64,000 bases of DNA, from the NCBI GenBank assembly GCA_963575745.1, contig CAUYUJ010004313.1, forward strand, positions 1 through 64,000, written 5' to 3'. The stretch is from Prorocentrum cordatum (taxonomy: Eukaryota; Sar; Dinophyceae; Prorocentrales; Prorocentraceae). The position numbers and the translations under genes were made by a program. The notes beneath the pieces are model-generated. The model was not told the origin of the DNA and ran no database searches. It was given only the letters and a program-made list of their open reading frames with translations. Below are positions 52,795-61,383 of the stretch, piece after piece. Each line of letters starts with the position of its first letter. Position 1 is the first letter of the stretch.

Positions 52795-53340
52795 TCAGCC
52801 CACGTGGCGCATGCAGATGCTCTCGAGCGTCTTCTTGGCGCCCGAGATCGCAGCAGCGCTGTCCTCGAACGCCTTCGCTGCGCTGCGTGCGATGGTCGCG
52901 GCGTGCTCCGTCGCAGTCAGAGACCTGTCAAGGCAATCCATGACCTGCTGCAGCTCGCCCTTGCGCACCGTGATGTCCCGCGTCACCACTGTCTTCGACT
53001 TGTACTGGCCGACTGGTCCTGAAGACCGCTGTTGAACGGCCCGCCCTGGCTGCGGTTCCACGGATGGCGCGGGGCGCTTCTTGCTCTTCTGCGTGCCCAG
53101 CTCGTAGACAATGAACGCGTCATTGTCTGCCTCCTGCAACGCCGCCTCCCACTCGAGGGCGTTGTCCTCGTTGTGGTAGGTAGAACACCACAAGTGGTTC
53201 GCCACCTTTTCCTTCGCGATGTCCCTGTCAGGGTCCGAGAAGATGCACGAGCCAGCTTTCTTGCAATCGCCGCGAGGGCAAAAGCCGCGCCACAGCCATT
53301 CACTCCCGCTGGAACTCGCGGCCTCCGACGGCCCATCCAT
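52795..53340 (-). CDS. Unknown Cys/His protein with helical C-terminus
   Basis: 181 residues from the ATG at 53340 (MDGPSEAASSSGSEWLWRGF). A Cys/His cluster, FCPRGDCKKAGSCIF then NHLWCSTYH, could bind zinc (C-x4-C-x5-C ... H-x2-C-x3-H). Next come NALEWEAALQEADNDAFIVY and a basic KSKKRPAPS stretch, then a long helix (VTRDITVRKGELQQVMDCLD, ATIARSAAKAFEDSAAAISG). No named family recognised. The stop is 97 bp from palindrome array D; unlike its neighbours I see no A run after it. Confidence 0.6.
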   Translation of the reverse strand: MDGPSEAASSSGSEWLWRGFCPRGDCKKAGSCIFSDPDRDIAKEKVANHLWCSTYHNEDNALEWEAALQEADNDAFIVYELGTQKSKKRPAPSVEPQPGRAVQQRSSGPVGQYKSKTVVTRDITVRKGELQQVMDCLDRSLTATEHAATIARSAAKAFEDSAAAISGAKKTLESICMRHVG

Positions 53341-53400
53341 CGCTGCCCGCCGAGCGCGCCTTGGCCCTTGGCCGCTGAGAAAGAAAACCGTTCTAAACAG

Positions 53401-53420
53401 ATTGAGCCCAGACGAATGCA
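53401..53420 (-). promoter_or_regulatory. Degenerate spliced-leader-like sequence
   Basis: Minus-strand TGCATTCGTCTGGGCTCAAT, 60 nt before the ATG. It shares CTGGGCTCAA with the site before the zinc-ribbon gene. A variant palindrome (AGCGAATGCAATCGCT, 53450-53465) lies 29 nt further upstream. Confidence 0.45.
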
Positions 53421-53465
53421 GATGACTACTCGCGCGGCCCGCCCCATGGAGCGAATGCAATCGCT

Positions 53466-53900
53466 GAGAGGAAATGCAACGGGCAGGGGTGCAAGGATGC
53501 CGACGCATCGAATGGGGGCTGAGCGAGGAGGTCGAGCAAGCCGAGGCGACCGAAGGGGGGAGAGAACGGCCCGCCGCATCTGGGGCACTTCTTTGCGCCA
53601 GTAACTTCCCACGAGGGGCTCGCCAAATCTGGGGGCCTTCATTGCGTCAATAACATCCCACGAAGGGACCGCCAAATCTGGGACCCATTTTTGGCGTCAG
53701 TAAATTCCTAAAGGGCCCGCCCAAAAACTGAGACCAGAGATTTTGGCCTGGGTCGCTGCGGAGATTTTGACCTACGAACGGCGCCCGTGGCGTGGATCGC
53801 CGCGGAGATTTTGGCCTGGATCGCGGCGGAGGGCGGCGTGGGGATTTTGGCCTGGATCGCGACGAAGAGAGGAGAGATAGACGAGAGAGGTGACCTGCAT
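53466..53900. other. Spacer with diverged short repeats
   Basis: GGGGCTCGCCAAATCTGGG-like and GCGTCAGTAACTTCCCACGA-like words recur near 53595, 53640 and 53690, and GATTTTGGCCTGGATCGC recurs at 53735-53870. No gene. Confidence 0.6.
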
Positions 53901-53942
53901 AGCGATTCAATCGCTTGTGAACTGCATAGCGAGTCAATCGCT
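53901..53942. repeat. Palindrome array E
   Basis: AGCGATTCAATCGCT at 53901 and AGCGAGTCAATCGCT at 53928, each preceded by CTGCAT. A T8 run (A8 on the gene strand) abuts at 53944-53951. Confidence 0.9.
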
Positions 53943-53952
53943 GTTTTTTTTC

Positions 53953-54690
53953 TCAAATGTCCTCGAGGTCATGAGGGTCCCAGGCGGCCTGCGCCCGCGG
54001 CGCCCGCGTGCCTTCGGGGGCGCTGCCCTTGCTGCCCTTGCCGTCCTTGCCGCCCTTGCTGCGCTCGGAGAAGGCGCCGCCCTTGCTCTGCTCCTGGCCT
54101 TTGCCGCTCCTGGAAGAGGCGCCCTTGCCGCCGCCCATGCCCTTGTAGTCCGAAGGCCGCTTCGGCACGTGGCCTGCTTGCCAGCCCCAGCCGCCGTAGC
54201 CGTACTTCTCCTCGAAGAACTCCCTGGACGTGCCACCGCGTTTCTTCCAACGCCGCTCGCCTTCTGACCATCTGTTGCCGCGCCACATCGTCGGCCCCCC
54301 CTCGCTTGGAGGAGGCGGGCCGCGCATGGCCCATGGCACGGCGAACTGCTTTGCCATGTCCTCCTCGTCCTTGAGAGCCTGCGGGGTGTTCCACAGGAAG
54401 GTCATCCTCGCTTGCTTGCGCCTCGGGTTCTCCGCGTCGCCGTCGCTGTCGGGCTCGCCCTTGCCGCTGGCGCGCCACCCGCCCTTGCAGCCTTTGCCCT
54501 TGTCGGCGGCGCTCCGCCCCTCGGACTCTGAGTCTGAGATGGGACTCATGCGGGGCTCTGAGTTTGAGGTTGGATTCATGCGCGATTCGTTGCCAGCGCC
54601 CCCGCTCTCCTGGGCCCCATCCTGGAACTGCGCAAAGGGGTCGCCCAAAGACAGCAACGATTGCAGTGACCTCTCCGCGTCGTCGGCCAT
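53953..54690 (-). CDS. Unknown Gly/Lys/Ser-rich protein; stop followed directly by A8
   Basis: 245 residues from the ATG at 54690 (MADDAERSLQSLLSLGDPFA). An acidic region, NSEPRMSPISDSESEGR, is followed by RKQARMTFLWNTPQALKDEE, WAMRGPPPPSEGG, FFEEKYGYGGWGWQAGHVPK and a Gly/Lys/Ser tail with GKGG repeats ending PHDLEDI. The TGA is followed by a single G and then eight A, so there is essentially no 3' untranslated region. Upstream lies the clearest relict spliced leader in the window. Family unknown; the RG/GKGG-rich tail hints at RNA binding (inference). Confidence 0.65.
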   Translation of the reverse strand: MADDAERSLQSLLSLGDPFAQFQDGAQESGGAGNESRMNPTSNSEPRMSPISDSESEGRSAADKGKGCKGGWRASGKGEPDSDGDAENPRRKQARMTFLWNTPQALKDEEDMAKQFAVPWAMRGPPPPSEGGPTMWRGNRWSEGERRWKKRGGTSREFFEEKYGYGGWGWQAGHVPKRPSDYKGMGGGKGASSRSGKGQEQSKGGAFSERSKGGKDGKGSKGSAPEGTRAPRAQAAWDPHDLEDI

Positions 54691-54727
54691 TGTCGCTGGC
54701 GCGGCCGCCGAGGCCTTGAGCCGAGGC

Positions 54728-54748
54728 CTTGAGCCGAAATGGCAATGC
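54728..54748 (-). promoter_or_regulatory. Relict dinoflagellate spliced leader
   Basis: The minus strand ends GCCATTTCGGCTCAAG, against DinoSL AGCCATTTTGGCTCAAG: 17 of 21 positions match over the full stretch without gaps. It is followed at once by GCCTCGGCTCAAG, a partial second leader end (54715-54727). It lies 37 nt before the ATG and 32 nt from the palindrome at 54781. Confidence 0.7.
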
Positions 54749-54780
54749 GAAGGCACGGTCGCAGGGGCGCTCCGCGAGCA

Positions 54781-54861
54781 AGCGAATGCATCGCTGACAC
54801 AGGGTTGAGGTGAAGGGAGCGCTGCTTCGATGGGAGGTCGGAGGAAAGCGAATGCATCGCT
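54781..54861. repeat. Palindrome array F
   Basis: Two copies of AGCGAATGCATCGCT (54781 and 54847), each followed by GACRCAGGGTTG, in a 66-bp duplication. Confidence 0.9.
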
Positions 54862-54905
54862 GACGCAGGGTTGGGGGTTGGCTTGAGGGGTCGAGGCCTC
54901 ATCCA

Positions 54906-55024
54906 TAACTCTCCCCTCTCACCCTCCTCTCTTCCCTCTCCCCTCTCACCCCTCTCACCCCTCTCACCCCTCCTACCCCTCTCCAAGTCAGCGGTCCATC
55001 ACTCTCCCCTCTCACCCCTCTCAC
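54906..55024 (+). repeat. CTCACCCCT-type pyrimidine repeat
   Basis: About 12 copies of CTCACCCCT/CTCCCCTCT, between palindrome arrays F and G. Confidence 0.9.
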
Positions 55025-55038
55025 CCTGTCTATCCCCA

Positions 55039-55079
55039 AGCGAATGAATCGCTTAGCGAGTGGATCGCTGTTTTTTTTT
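55039..55079. repeat. Palindrome array G with an A9 run
   Basis: AGCGAATGAATCGCT at 55039 and AGCGAGTGGATCGCT at 55055, then a T9 run (A9 on the gene strand) at 55071-55079. The 280 bp between this and the next stop (55362) have no convincing ORF and may be 3' untranslated region. Confidence 0.9.
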
Positions 55080-55361
55080 GTCATCGCAGGCAACGGTAAG
55101 GCACGCCCTCACAAGAGTAAAAGTGAGCGGCAGGGTTCCCTGGGGCGCTCGCGCGGCTTACCCAAACGCTAGGATGCGCTCTCCAGGGCCCCATATACAG
55201 AAGCGCGGTAGCGAAATGCATTGGACGCTCTGTCCGAAACACCGTAGCATGACTATGAGCGCGCGGCGTGTGGCACGGCTCAGGCCGAAATACATCTGGC
55301 AAAGTGCGTGGCGGACCCAGCGCGGCCGAGAGCGCCTCAGGAAACCTACACACATTATGAG

Positions 55362-56815
55362 CTACTTACCCAGCAGCTTTGAAATCCTGAGCCGCTCTTT
55401 GCAACTCGAGCACCCCTTTTTGGCGTAACGACACTTCGAACACCCGAGCTTCTTGATGGGCTTGAACAGGGGTGACACGGTGACGCCCTTCCCGTGGCCT
55501 TCGCCCGTCGTCTTAGCCCCAGCCTTCGTCGCCTTTGCTTTCGCCTTCCCCTTTGCCTTCCCCTTTGCCTTCGGCTTCGGCCCCCCCCCCCCTTCTCCTT
55601 GGCCGCGAGTCCGTGCAGGATGTCCTCGGTGACCGAGGCGACGTCCTCCTTCTCGGGGGGAGTCACGTTCTTTTTGGCGACGCTGGCTGCTGCAGGCGTC
55701 CCTGGCGACGGTGGCGTTGGCGCTGCTGGCGACGGTGCCCCTTCTGAGGCGGAAGATGGAAGAGAACTCGGGGCAGCGTCCTCCACGGCTGCGAACGCCG
55801 AGGCCGCGGCACGTTTCGCGCCGCCTCCCAGGATCTTGAGGTTCAAAGGGCCCGTCTGAGCGCCGACGTCCGCCCGCCGCAAGTTATCGAACATGAGCTG
55901 CATCATCTGCAAAACGTCGGGCTGCGACGCCGAGGCGCTCATCATCTGCGCCCCCGTGGCCTGCTGCTTTGTGTTGCGGCATGGGTACGTAGCCTGGACG
56001 GAGCGAATCGCGGCTTCTGGCGCGGGGCATGCAGCTGGCAACTCGTCGCCATGCACTTGCTTGAAGAAGCCAGGGTGGTCCTCGCAGAACGTCGAGGGGG
56101 ACGTAGGCAGCTCGGTCAGCCGAACGGGGGGCGCAGGAAGCCTCGAAACCTTCGTGGGTGAAATTGCGGCCAGGGGAAACTGCCTCCTCCTCCTCCTCCC
56201 CCTCCTCCTCCTCCTCCCCCACCCTCCCTTCTCGTAGGTCCCCCTCCCCTCGACGAGGGCCGCAATTTCAGCTGCAGCCTGGCGCTTGAACACGCGCTTG
56301 GTCTGCTGGAGGTACGAGTACTTTGCAGCCCACGCCAAATTCTTCGCGGTCTCGGCTCCGTCCACGGCCATGCGCCACATCGCCGTCAACATCTGATACG
56401 TGCCTTCGGTCGGGTTGCGAAGACCTAAGCTAATCGCAACATCAACCAGCACGTTGAGCTTCGCTTCCTCGGGCACGTCGGTCCGCGCCAACTGGTGCCA
56501 CGAGCCCGCTGTCAGGTACCCGAAGATGCACTCATAATCCTGCTGAGCCATTCGCAAACCCACGGCGCTGCCAGAAGCCACGATGCTGCCGAGCTTCTCC
56601 AACAGCCTCCCCTTGGAAACCTCGGACCAGGGTTGCGCTGCGACGAGAGACGAGAGGGTTGTCACCTGCGTGGGCTGCAGCCTCGCGCTCCCGAAAGCCT
56701 GCACGAGCATCCTTTCCTGCGCGGCCGCCACCGTATCGAAACAGGGCTGCCCTTGCACTGCCTCGAGCAATCGCCCGACGGCCTCGACTTGGTCGCGCAA
56801 GCGCTGGGCAGCCAT
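55362..56815 (-). CDS. Unknown dinoflagellate protein with a likely homopolymer frameshift
   Basis: The start ATG at 56815 gives MAAQRLRDQVEAVGRLLEAV. The first 190 residues are helical (SEVSKGRLLEKLGSIVASG, AVGLRMAQQDYECIFGYLTA, YSYLQQTKRVFKRQAAAEIA). A GGA-rich stretch (56190-56235) is read as Gly/Arg and may be an unspliced intron. Then come HPGFFKQVHGDELPAACPAP and GPLNLKILGGGAKRAAAS. In the frame open to 56815, translation turns into Arg-rich nonsense after AAKEK, at a C12 run (55581-55592 on plus). The other frame continues sensibly as PKPKAKGKAKGKAKAKAT, then a Cys-rich LGCSKCRYAKKGCSSCKE motif, and stops at 55362. One extra G would join them. That Cys motif is common at the ends of dinoflagellate proteins. 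Confidence 0.55.
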
Positions 56816-56871
56816 GGCTATGCGGCCCCACCCACCCAAAAAAAAACGCGCGGGCTTGCGTATGCAAACGG

Positions 56872-56890
56872 CTTCGAATGATGGCGCAGT
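56872..56890 (-). promoter_or_regulatory. Weak spliced-leader-like sequence
   Basis: Minus-strand ACTGCGCCATCATTCGAAG, 56 nt before the ATG and 26 nt from the palindrome at 56917. Similarity to DinoSL is limited to GCCAT and the terminal AAG; it is listed for its position, which matches the other four genes. Confidence 0.3.
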
Positions 56891-56916
56891 GGGGGCGGCA
56901 TGGGCAGGGGCCTCAT

Positions 56917-57112
56917 AGCGAATTCATCGCTTATAGCGAATTGATCGCTCAGATAATTGCACAGCGAATTGATCGCTCAGAGAACCACATAGCGAATTCA
57001 TCGCTTATAGCGAATTGATCGCTCAGATAATTGCACAGCGAATTGATCGCTCAGAGAACCACATAGCGAATTTATCGCTCATACCCAGGAATGCGTTAGC
57101 GAATGCATCGCT
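56917..57112. repeat. Palindrome array H (right boundary of the block)
   Basis: Eight palindromes at 56917, 56935, 56963, 56991, 57009, 57037, 57065 and 57098 (AGCGAATTCATCGCT, AGCGAATTGATCGCT, AGCGAATTTATCGCT, AGCGAATGCATCGCT). Segment 56917-56990 is repeated exactly as 56991-57064. Confidence 0.95.
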
Positions 57113-57464
57113 GTCCTCCTCCTTCCCCCCTCCTTTCTTCTCGCCGTCCTACTGGCTCACTACCGAACCACAGGGGGGGAGGGGAGGGGAGGGGCATGGA
57201 AATTGAAGAAGTTATGAAAGTTATGAAAGTTATAAGATGGTTATATGTCGATTATAAATTGTTGTGTAAGTATGGTTAGGGACACCGTGTAAGTATAGTT
57301 GCGGCTTCGGTAAGTACATTTGCATCTGAGACAGCTACATCTATAAGTGTGATAAGGCACTCTACTTTGCTAAACCGAAGTCGCTACGCCAGTACAGAAA
57401 ACAAAGGGTAGCTGTATCCCCAATTATGCGACGTCCTGATTTTCTAAGGACGGCGTCCCCACAA
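57113..57464. other. AT-rich spacer right of the block
   Basis: 57195-57345 is AT-rich, with GAAAGTTATGAAAGTTAT and repeated TGTAAGTAT words. No gene. Confidence 0.6.
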
Positions 57465-58112
57465 GCCCCGACCCTGTCCCCAGGACCGGCTTCTCGTCCT
57501 GAGAGTCGTTGCTTGACGGCCCCGAGGCCCGGCGAGGGCCCCCGAAGGCCGAAACGAGCGCAAGGCCTCCCGTCCTGCATGTTTTACGACGCCGCCATGT
57601 CTGGGTCGGTATCGGCATCGGCTTTGGCCATGACGCGAGCACGCCACCGGGGACGACGTCGGCCCCTTTGCGCCGCCGGCCGGCAAGAGCCCGGGGCCGG
57701 CCGGCCGGCCCCGTCCCAGGGCACCGGCGGCAGCTCGCCAAGCGGGGGCGCGGCGACGGCGGACTCGGCTGGGGGCGGCGGCAGGGGGGGCATGTAGCTG
57801 CGGGGGGGGGCTCGCTCGTGCGAAGTCGGGCGCGCCCCCCATGCAGGGGAGTGTTGGGCGACGAATGGGAAATACGCGACAAGTACCCCCCCCCCAAAGA
57901 AATAAGCAAAAACCGTAAAAAAAATAGTTGCCAGAGTATCGTTTGACTCTTTCTGCATATGCGTCCAGGCCCGACTTTTGACGCTCGTGCCGTGAGCCGA
58001 TCACGACAGGAGGTACTTGGCCGTCTCCGGGCCCCGGGGGCCCCCGTCGGGCCTCGGGGCCGTGCAGAAGCAGCGCGGGACGAGGAGCCGGCCCTGCGGG
58101 GAGAAGGTCGGG
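57465..58112. mobile_element. Foldback element with 90-bp inverted arms, containing a nested MITE
   Basis: The left arm (57465-57555; CCCCGACCCTGTCCCC, GACCGGC, CGGCCCCGAGGCCCGGCG) is the inverse of the right arm (58022-58112), with about 15% differences by eye. MITE family 1 copy 3 sits inside. No coding capacity seen. Confidence 0.7.
57825..57975. mobile_element. MITE family 1, copy 3
   Basis: Starts GTCGGGCGCGCCCCCCATGC, ends GCGTCCAGGCCCGAC. Interior GTATCGTTTGACTCTTTCTG corresponds to TATGTTTTGACTGTTGTTG in copy 1. Confidence 0.7.
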
Positions 58113-59354
58113 GCCTGGGGGGAGCCCGTAGAGTGAACAAAGAGAAACATCGCATGCGCGTGGGGGCTGGTGCAGGGCAGGGGGGGAAACGTCTTGGCTT
58201 GGGATCGGTGGTGCATCGCCGACACAACTGACGGTGGCCCCTCGATGGCGAAACCGCGCGTTCCTCGGCTGGGCGGGGTAACTATGCCCCGAGTGGCGGC
58301 GAATGGGCAGTTGGGGTTCGATGCTTACCCCCTGGGGGCCAGCCCCACCCCGTCGTTGCCCCTGCGGGCGGGGGGGCGCCGGAGCCGTGCGAGAGAGCAA
58401 GCGAACGGGACGGGAAGGGGGGGAGGAGGCAGCACAGCTTGAGGGAGCACAGCTTGAGGGAGCACGGGGGAGGGAGGACGGCGGAGGGAGGGCGGACGAG
58501 GAGGGAGGATGAGGGAGGCGTGGGGGGGCGAGACGGCGGAGGAGGGAGCGGGGAGGAAGGAGGAACACGAAGGAGGGATGGAGAAGGGCACAAACCTGCG
58601 ACGACGTGGCTTCGCATCGTTGGCGCGTTTTCGCGATCTCGGCGAAGGTGGGCTCGAGATCTCTCTCTGGCCCACGGCCGGACAAGGATCAAGAAGCCGG
58701 GGGTCTGGGCCTGGGCTGTGCGAGTCCGACTCTGGTGGCCACTTCCCGCCCTGGCTTTCTCCTCTCTCTCGCCCCCTTCTCCACACAATCGCATCTGCAG
58801 AAACCCTGCCATGAGGCACAGGAGTAGTCCTGGGGAAAACTGACCTTGGACCCCAGGGCCGCCTGCGCGATCGAACTGGTCGAGCCGAACCGTGTCCTGG
58901 AGGGATAGGGGCTGCGCTCGGGCATACGGAGTCGAGCCGATCGGTGCCGCGAGCATAGGTCGGCGCGCATCATCGAATCAGGCGATCCGAGGGGGATCCC
59001 TGAGTCGTTTCGGACGACGGGGCCCGGTGAACACTCGTGGCGGGCAACCTCAGAGCGGAACCCATCCCAGGTCTGACGCCAGAGGGGTGGTTAGCGAATC
59101 GGCTCACGTAGCTGATTTCCCTGACGCCTCCTAGCGCCAGAGGCGCAAATCTGTCGAAGAACGCGCCCGGTGGCGGGGCCGAAACCAGCTGCATGCAGCA
59201 GATTTCCCCACCCTTGCCCTATCTCTCGCCCGACAAGACCATCGGGAGGGGGACACCCACCTTTGTCTGGCGGCACGACTGGGGCGTCGTCCGGAATTGG
59301 GACCCTGGGCTTCGAGAATCTTCCACGGGGCATTCACAAATTACGCCCCTACGC
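58113..59354. other. Spacer, no gene; includes dispersed repeat related to 32.1 kb
   Basis: A purine-rich tract lies at 58400-58580. 59095-59205 (CGGCTCACGTAGCTGATTTC, GGCGGGGCCGAAACCAGCTG) resembles 32088-32205. No supported ORF. Confidence 0.5.
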
Positions 59355-59838
59355 GGTCCCCGGAAGTCTTGACCCCTTCCCCAGGACCGGTTTTTCATCC
59401 TGAGTCGCTCTTCGACAGCCCCGAGGCCCGGCGAGGGCCCCTGGGGGCCGAAATTTGCGAAAAACCTTTGTCTTGATTTTTTACAATACTCTGGATCTCG
59501 TGCCCAGCCCAACGGCGACTCGGCAGAGGCACGTGTCCCCCCGGGCAGGCCTGACGTGGCAGGCCCGAGTGACTGGACAAGGGCCGCCCGCAGCGGGGCC
59601 GAGTACTGAGGGCGCAGGCAGAGAGAGCCCGTCTCTAGACCCGCTGGCCCACCCTGGTGCACGGGAGGGAAAGAGTAGATGGCGGTGTCCCCAGGAGATC
59701 CAGCGCATGGAACAAAATCAAGACGGAGGTGTTTCGCAAATTTCGGCCCCCAGGGGCCCTCGCCGGGCCTCGGGGCTGTCGAAGAGCGACTCAGGATGAA
59801 AAACCGGTCCTGGGGAAGGGGTCAAGACTTCCGGGGAC
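59355..59838. mobile_element. Foldback element with about 118 bp of nearly identical inverted arms
   Basis: 59355-59480 and 59714-59838 are inverse copies. They are identical by eye over about 115 bp (GGTCCCCGGAAGTCTTGACC through GGGGGCCGAAATTTGCGAAA) and differ only at the inner end. This high identity suggests recent origin. The 230-bp centre is unique and noncoding. Same arm family as 57465-58112. Confidence 0.85.
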
Positions 59839-60924
59839 CAGGTATTAAAAAAATCACGGCGTCGGATATCTGGGGAGAGGGAGTAGATGGCGGTGTCGCC
59901 CCTTTCCGCACCTCCTGCAACTGCAGGCGTAGCAGGATGTCAAGGCCTGTCTGCCAGGGCTTCTGCAGTCTTCTGAGGACCCCACCCCCAGGCCGAGCAG
60001 TGCTGCTCCCGAAGCTCTCGAGAGCGTCTCATTCCGACCTCCCCCATCATGTCTGCGGGTCGTCCTACAAGGTCGGCGGCACCAGCCGTGAGGCCTCAAA
60101 AATAGATAGAGAGAGAGGGAGTAGATGCATCAATCCCTTTGCTTATGAATCACTTCTCCCTGTGGCACTCCGAGACGTGTCGGCAGGGCGGGTCGGGCGT
60201 GCCGCCTGAGTCTTCCTCTCTTGTTATGATCCTAGAGCTTGGAACTGCTCAACATATTCACGGATGGAGGGCGGGTAGTTTTCAAAATGTGGCTCTCGCC
60301 GTAACGCCGCGCACAATCATGTCACAAGTGCACATCTGTTTCAAAAAAGCGAAACGGGTGGTGTTCAAAATGTGGCTCTCCCCTCAGCGTAGCGCAGATT
60401 GGTTTAAAAAGCTTGCAACAGCTTCAGGCGTAGACAGCGGTTCGTTTTCAGAATGTTTGTCTCGCCTTAGCGCCGCGCATGTTCGTCCAAAACAATGCAG
60501 CAGTGCCAAGGCATCGTATGGTTGAAGTCGAAAGGATCGATCTCTGTTTAACACGAATTAGGATTGCTGTGGCCCAACAGTCGCGTTGATTCGCGGTGTT
60601 GAAGCCCGAGCAGGAATTGTGTTCTGGCATGAGTGACGATTGGCAGGGCGCAACTGTCACGTTGATTCGCGAAGTTGCTATCAAGGAATAATTCTTTTCC
60701 ACGGTTGAAGATCCTGACAAGGATGCGCTCTCACAAGGCACCCCCTAAACATGATAACAAATGTGTGTAAGGACCTGTGAAAAAAAGAACCCAGCAAATG
60801 GATTCTCGCAACAACATCATTGATGCGTCATTTCTTCACACTGGTCCTTGTCCTTCTCGTCCTCCCCCTCACCAGACCGTATTGCCACATACGCATACAC
60901 ATACACAGGCATAGAGCAGACAAA
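59839..60924. other. Spacer, no gene seen
   Basis: A GAGAGGGAGTAGATG word occurs at 59876 and 60115. TTCAAAATGTGGCTCTC and GCGCGCA words recur three times between 60280 and 60480, a diverged repeat of about 80 bp. No protein-like ORF. Confidence 0.5.
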
Positions 60925-60946
60925 CACACACACACACGCACGCACG

Positions 60947-60977
<31 letters not shown>

Positions 60978-61383
60978 GCGCACACACACGCACACGCACG
61001 CACGCACGCACGCACACACGCACGCACGCACGCAAGCACGCACACTCACACACACGCACGCACGCACGCACACACGCACGCACACACACACACACAAACA
61101 CACACACAAACGCACGCACGCACGCACGCATGCACGCCCTTATTGGCGTCGCAACCTGCGCGCATCGACACGGTGTAGAACATTCACACACACACAAGCA
61201 TTCAAATACACATAGACTCTCTCTCTCTCGCACACACGCGCAGATATGCACGCACGCGCGCACGCACGCATGCACGCGCACACAAACGCACGCACGCACG
61301 CACACACGCACGCACCTATCGGCGTCGCAAACTGCGCGCACCGACACGGTGTAGAAAATCTCACTCACACACACACACACACG
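60925..61383 (+). repeat. (CA)n/(CACG)n microsatellites
   Basis: Two tracts, 60925-61135 and 61185-61383, of CACACA and CGCACG units. Between and after them the word GCGTCGCAACCTGCGCGCA followed by ACACGGTGTAGAA is repeated (61144 and 61321). Confidence 0.95.

Noticed and set aside
55081-55353. Second exon of the 55362-56815 gene after a 24-bp intron
   Set aside because: The GTAAGT at the end of that gene lies within its true stop region; the implied intron is implausibly short and the downstream frame lacks protein character.
59085-59205. tRNA-like or SINE promoter boxes (TGGTTAGCGAATCGG)
   Set aside because: An A-box-like word is present but no B box (GGTTCGANTCC) at the right distance; kept only as a dispersed repeat.
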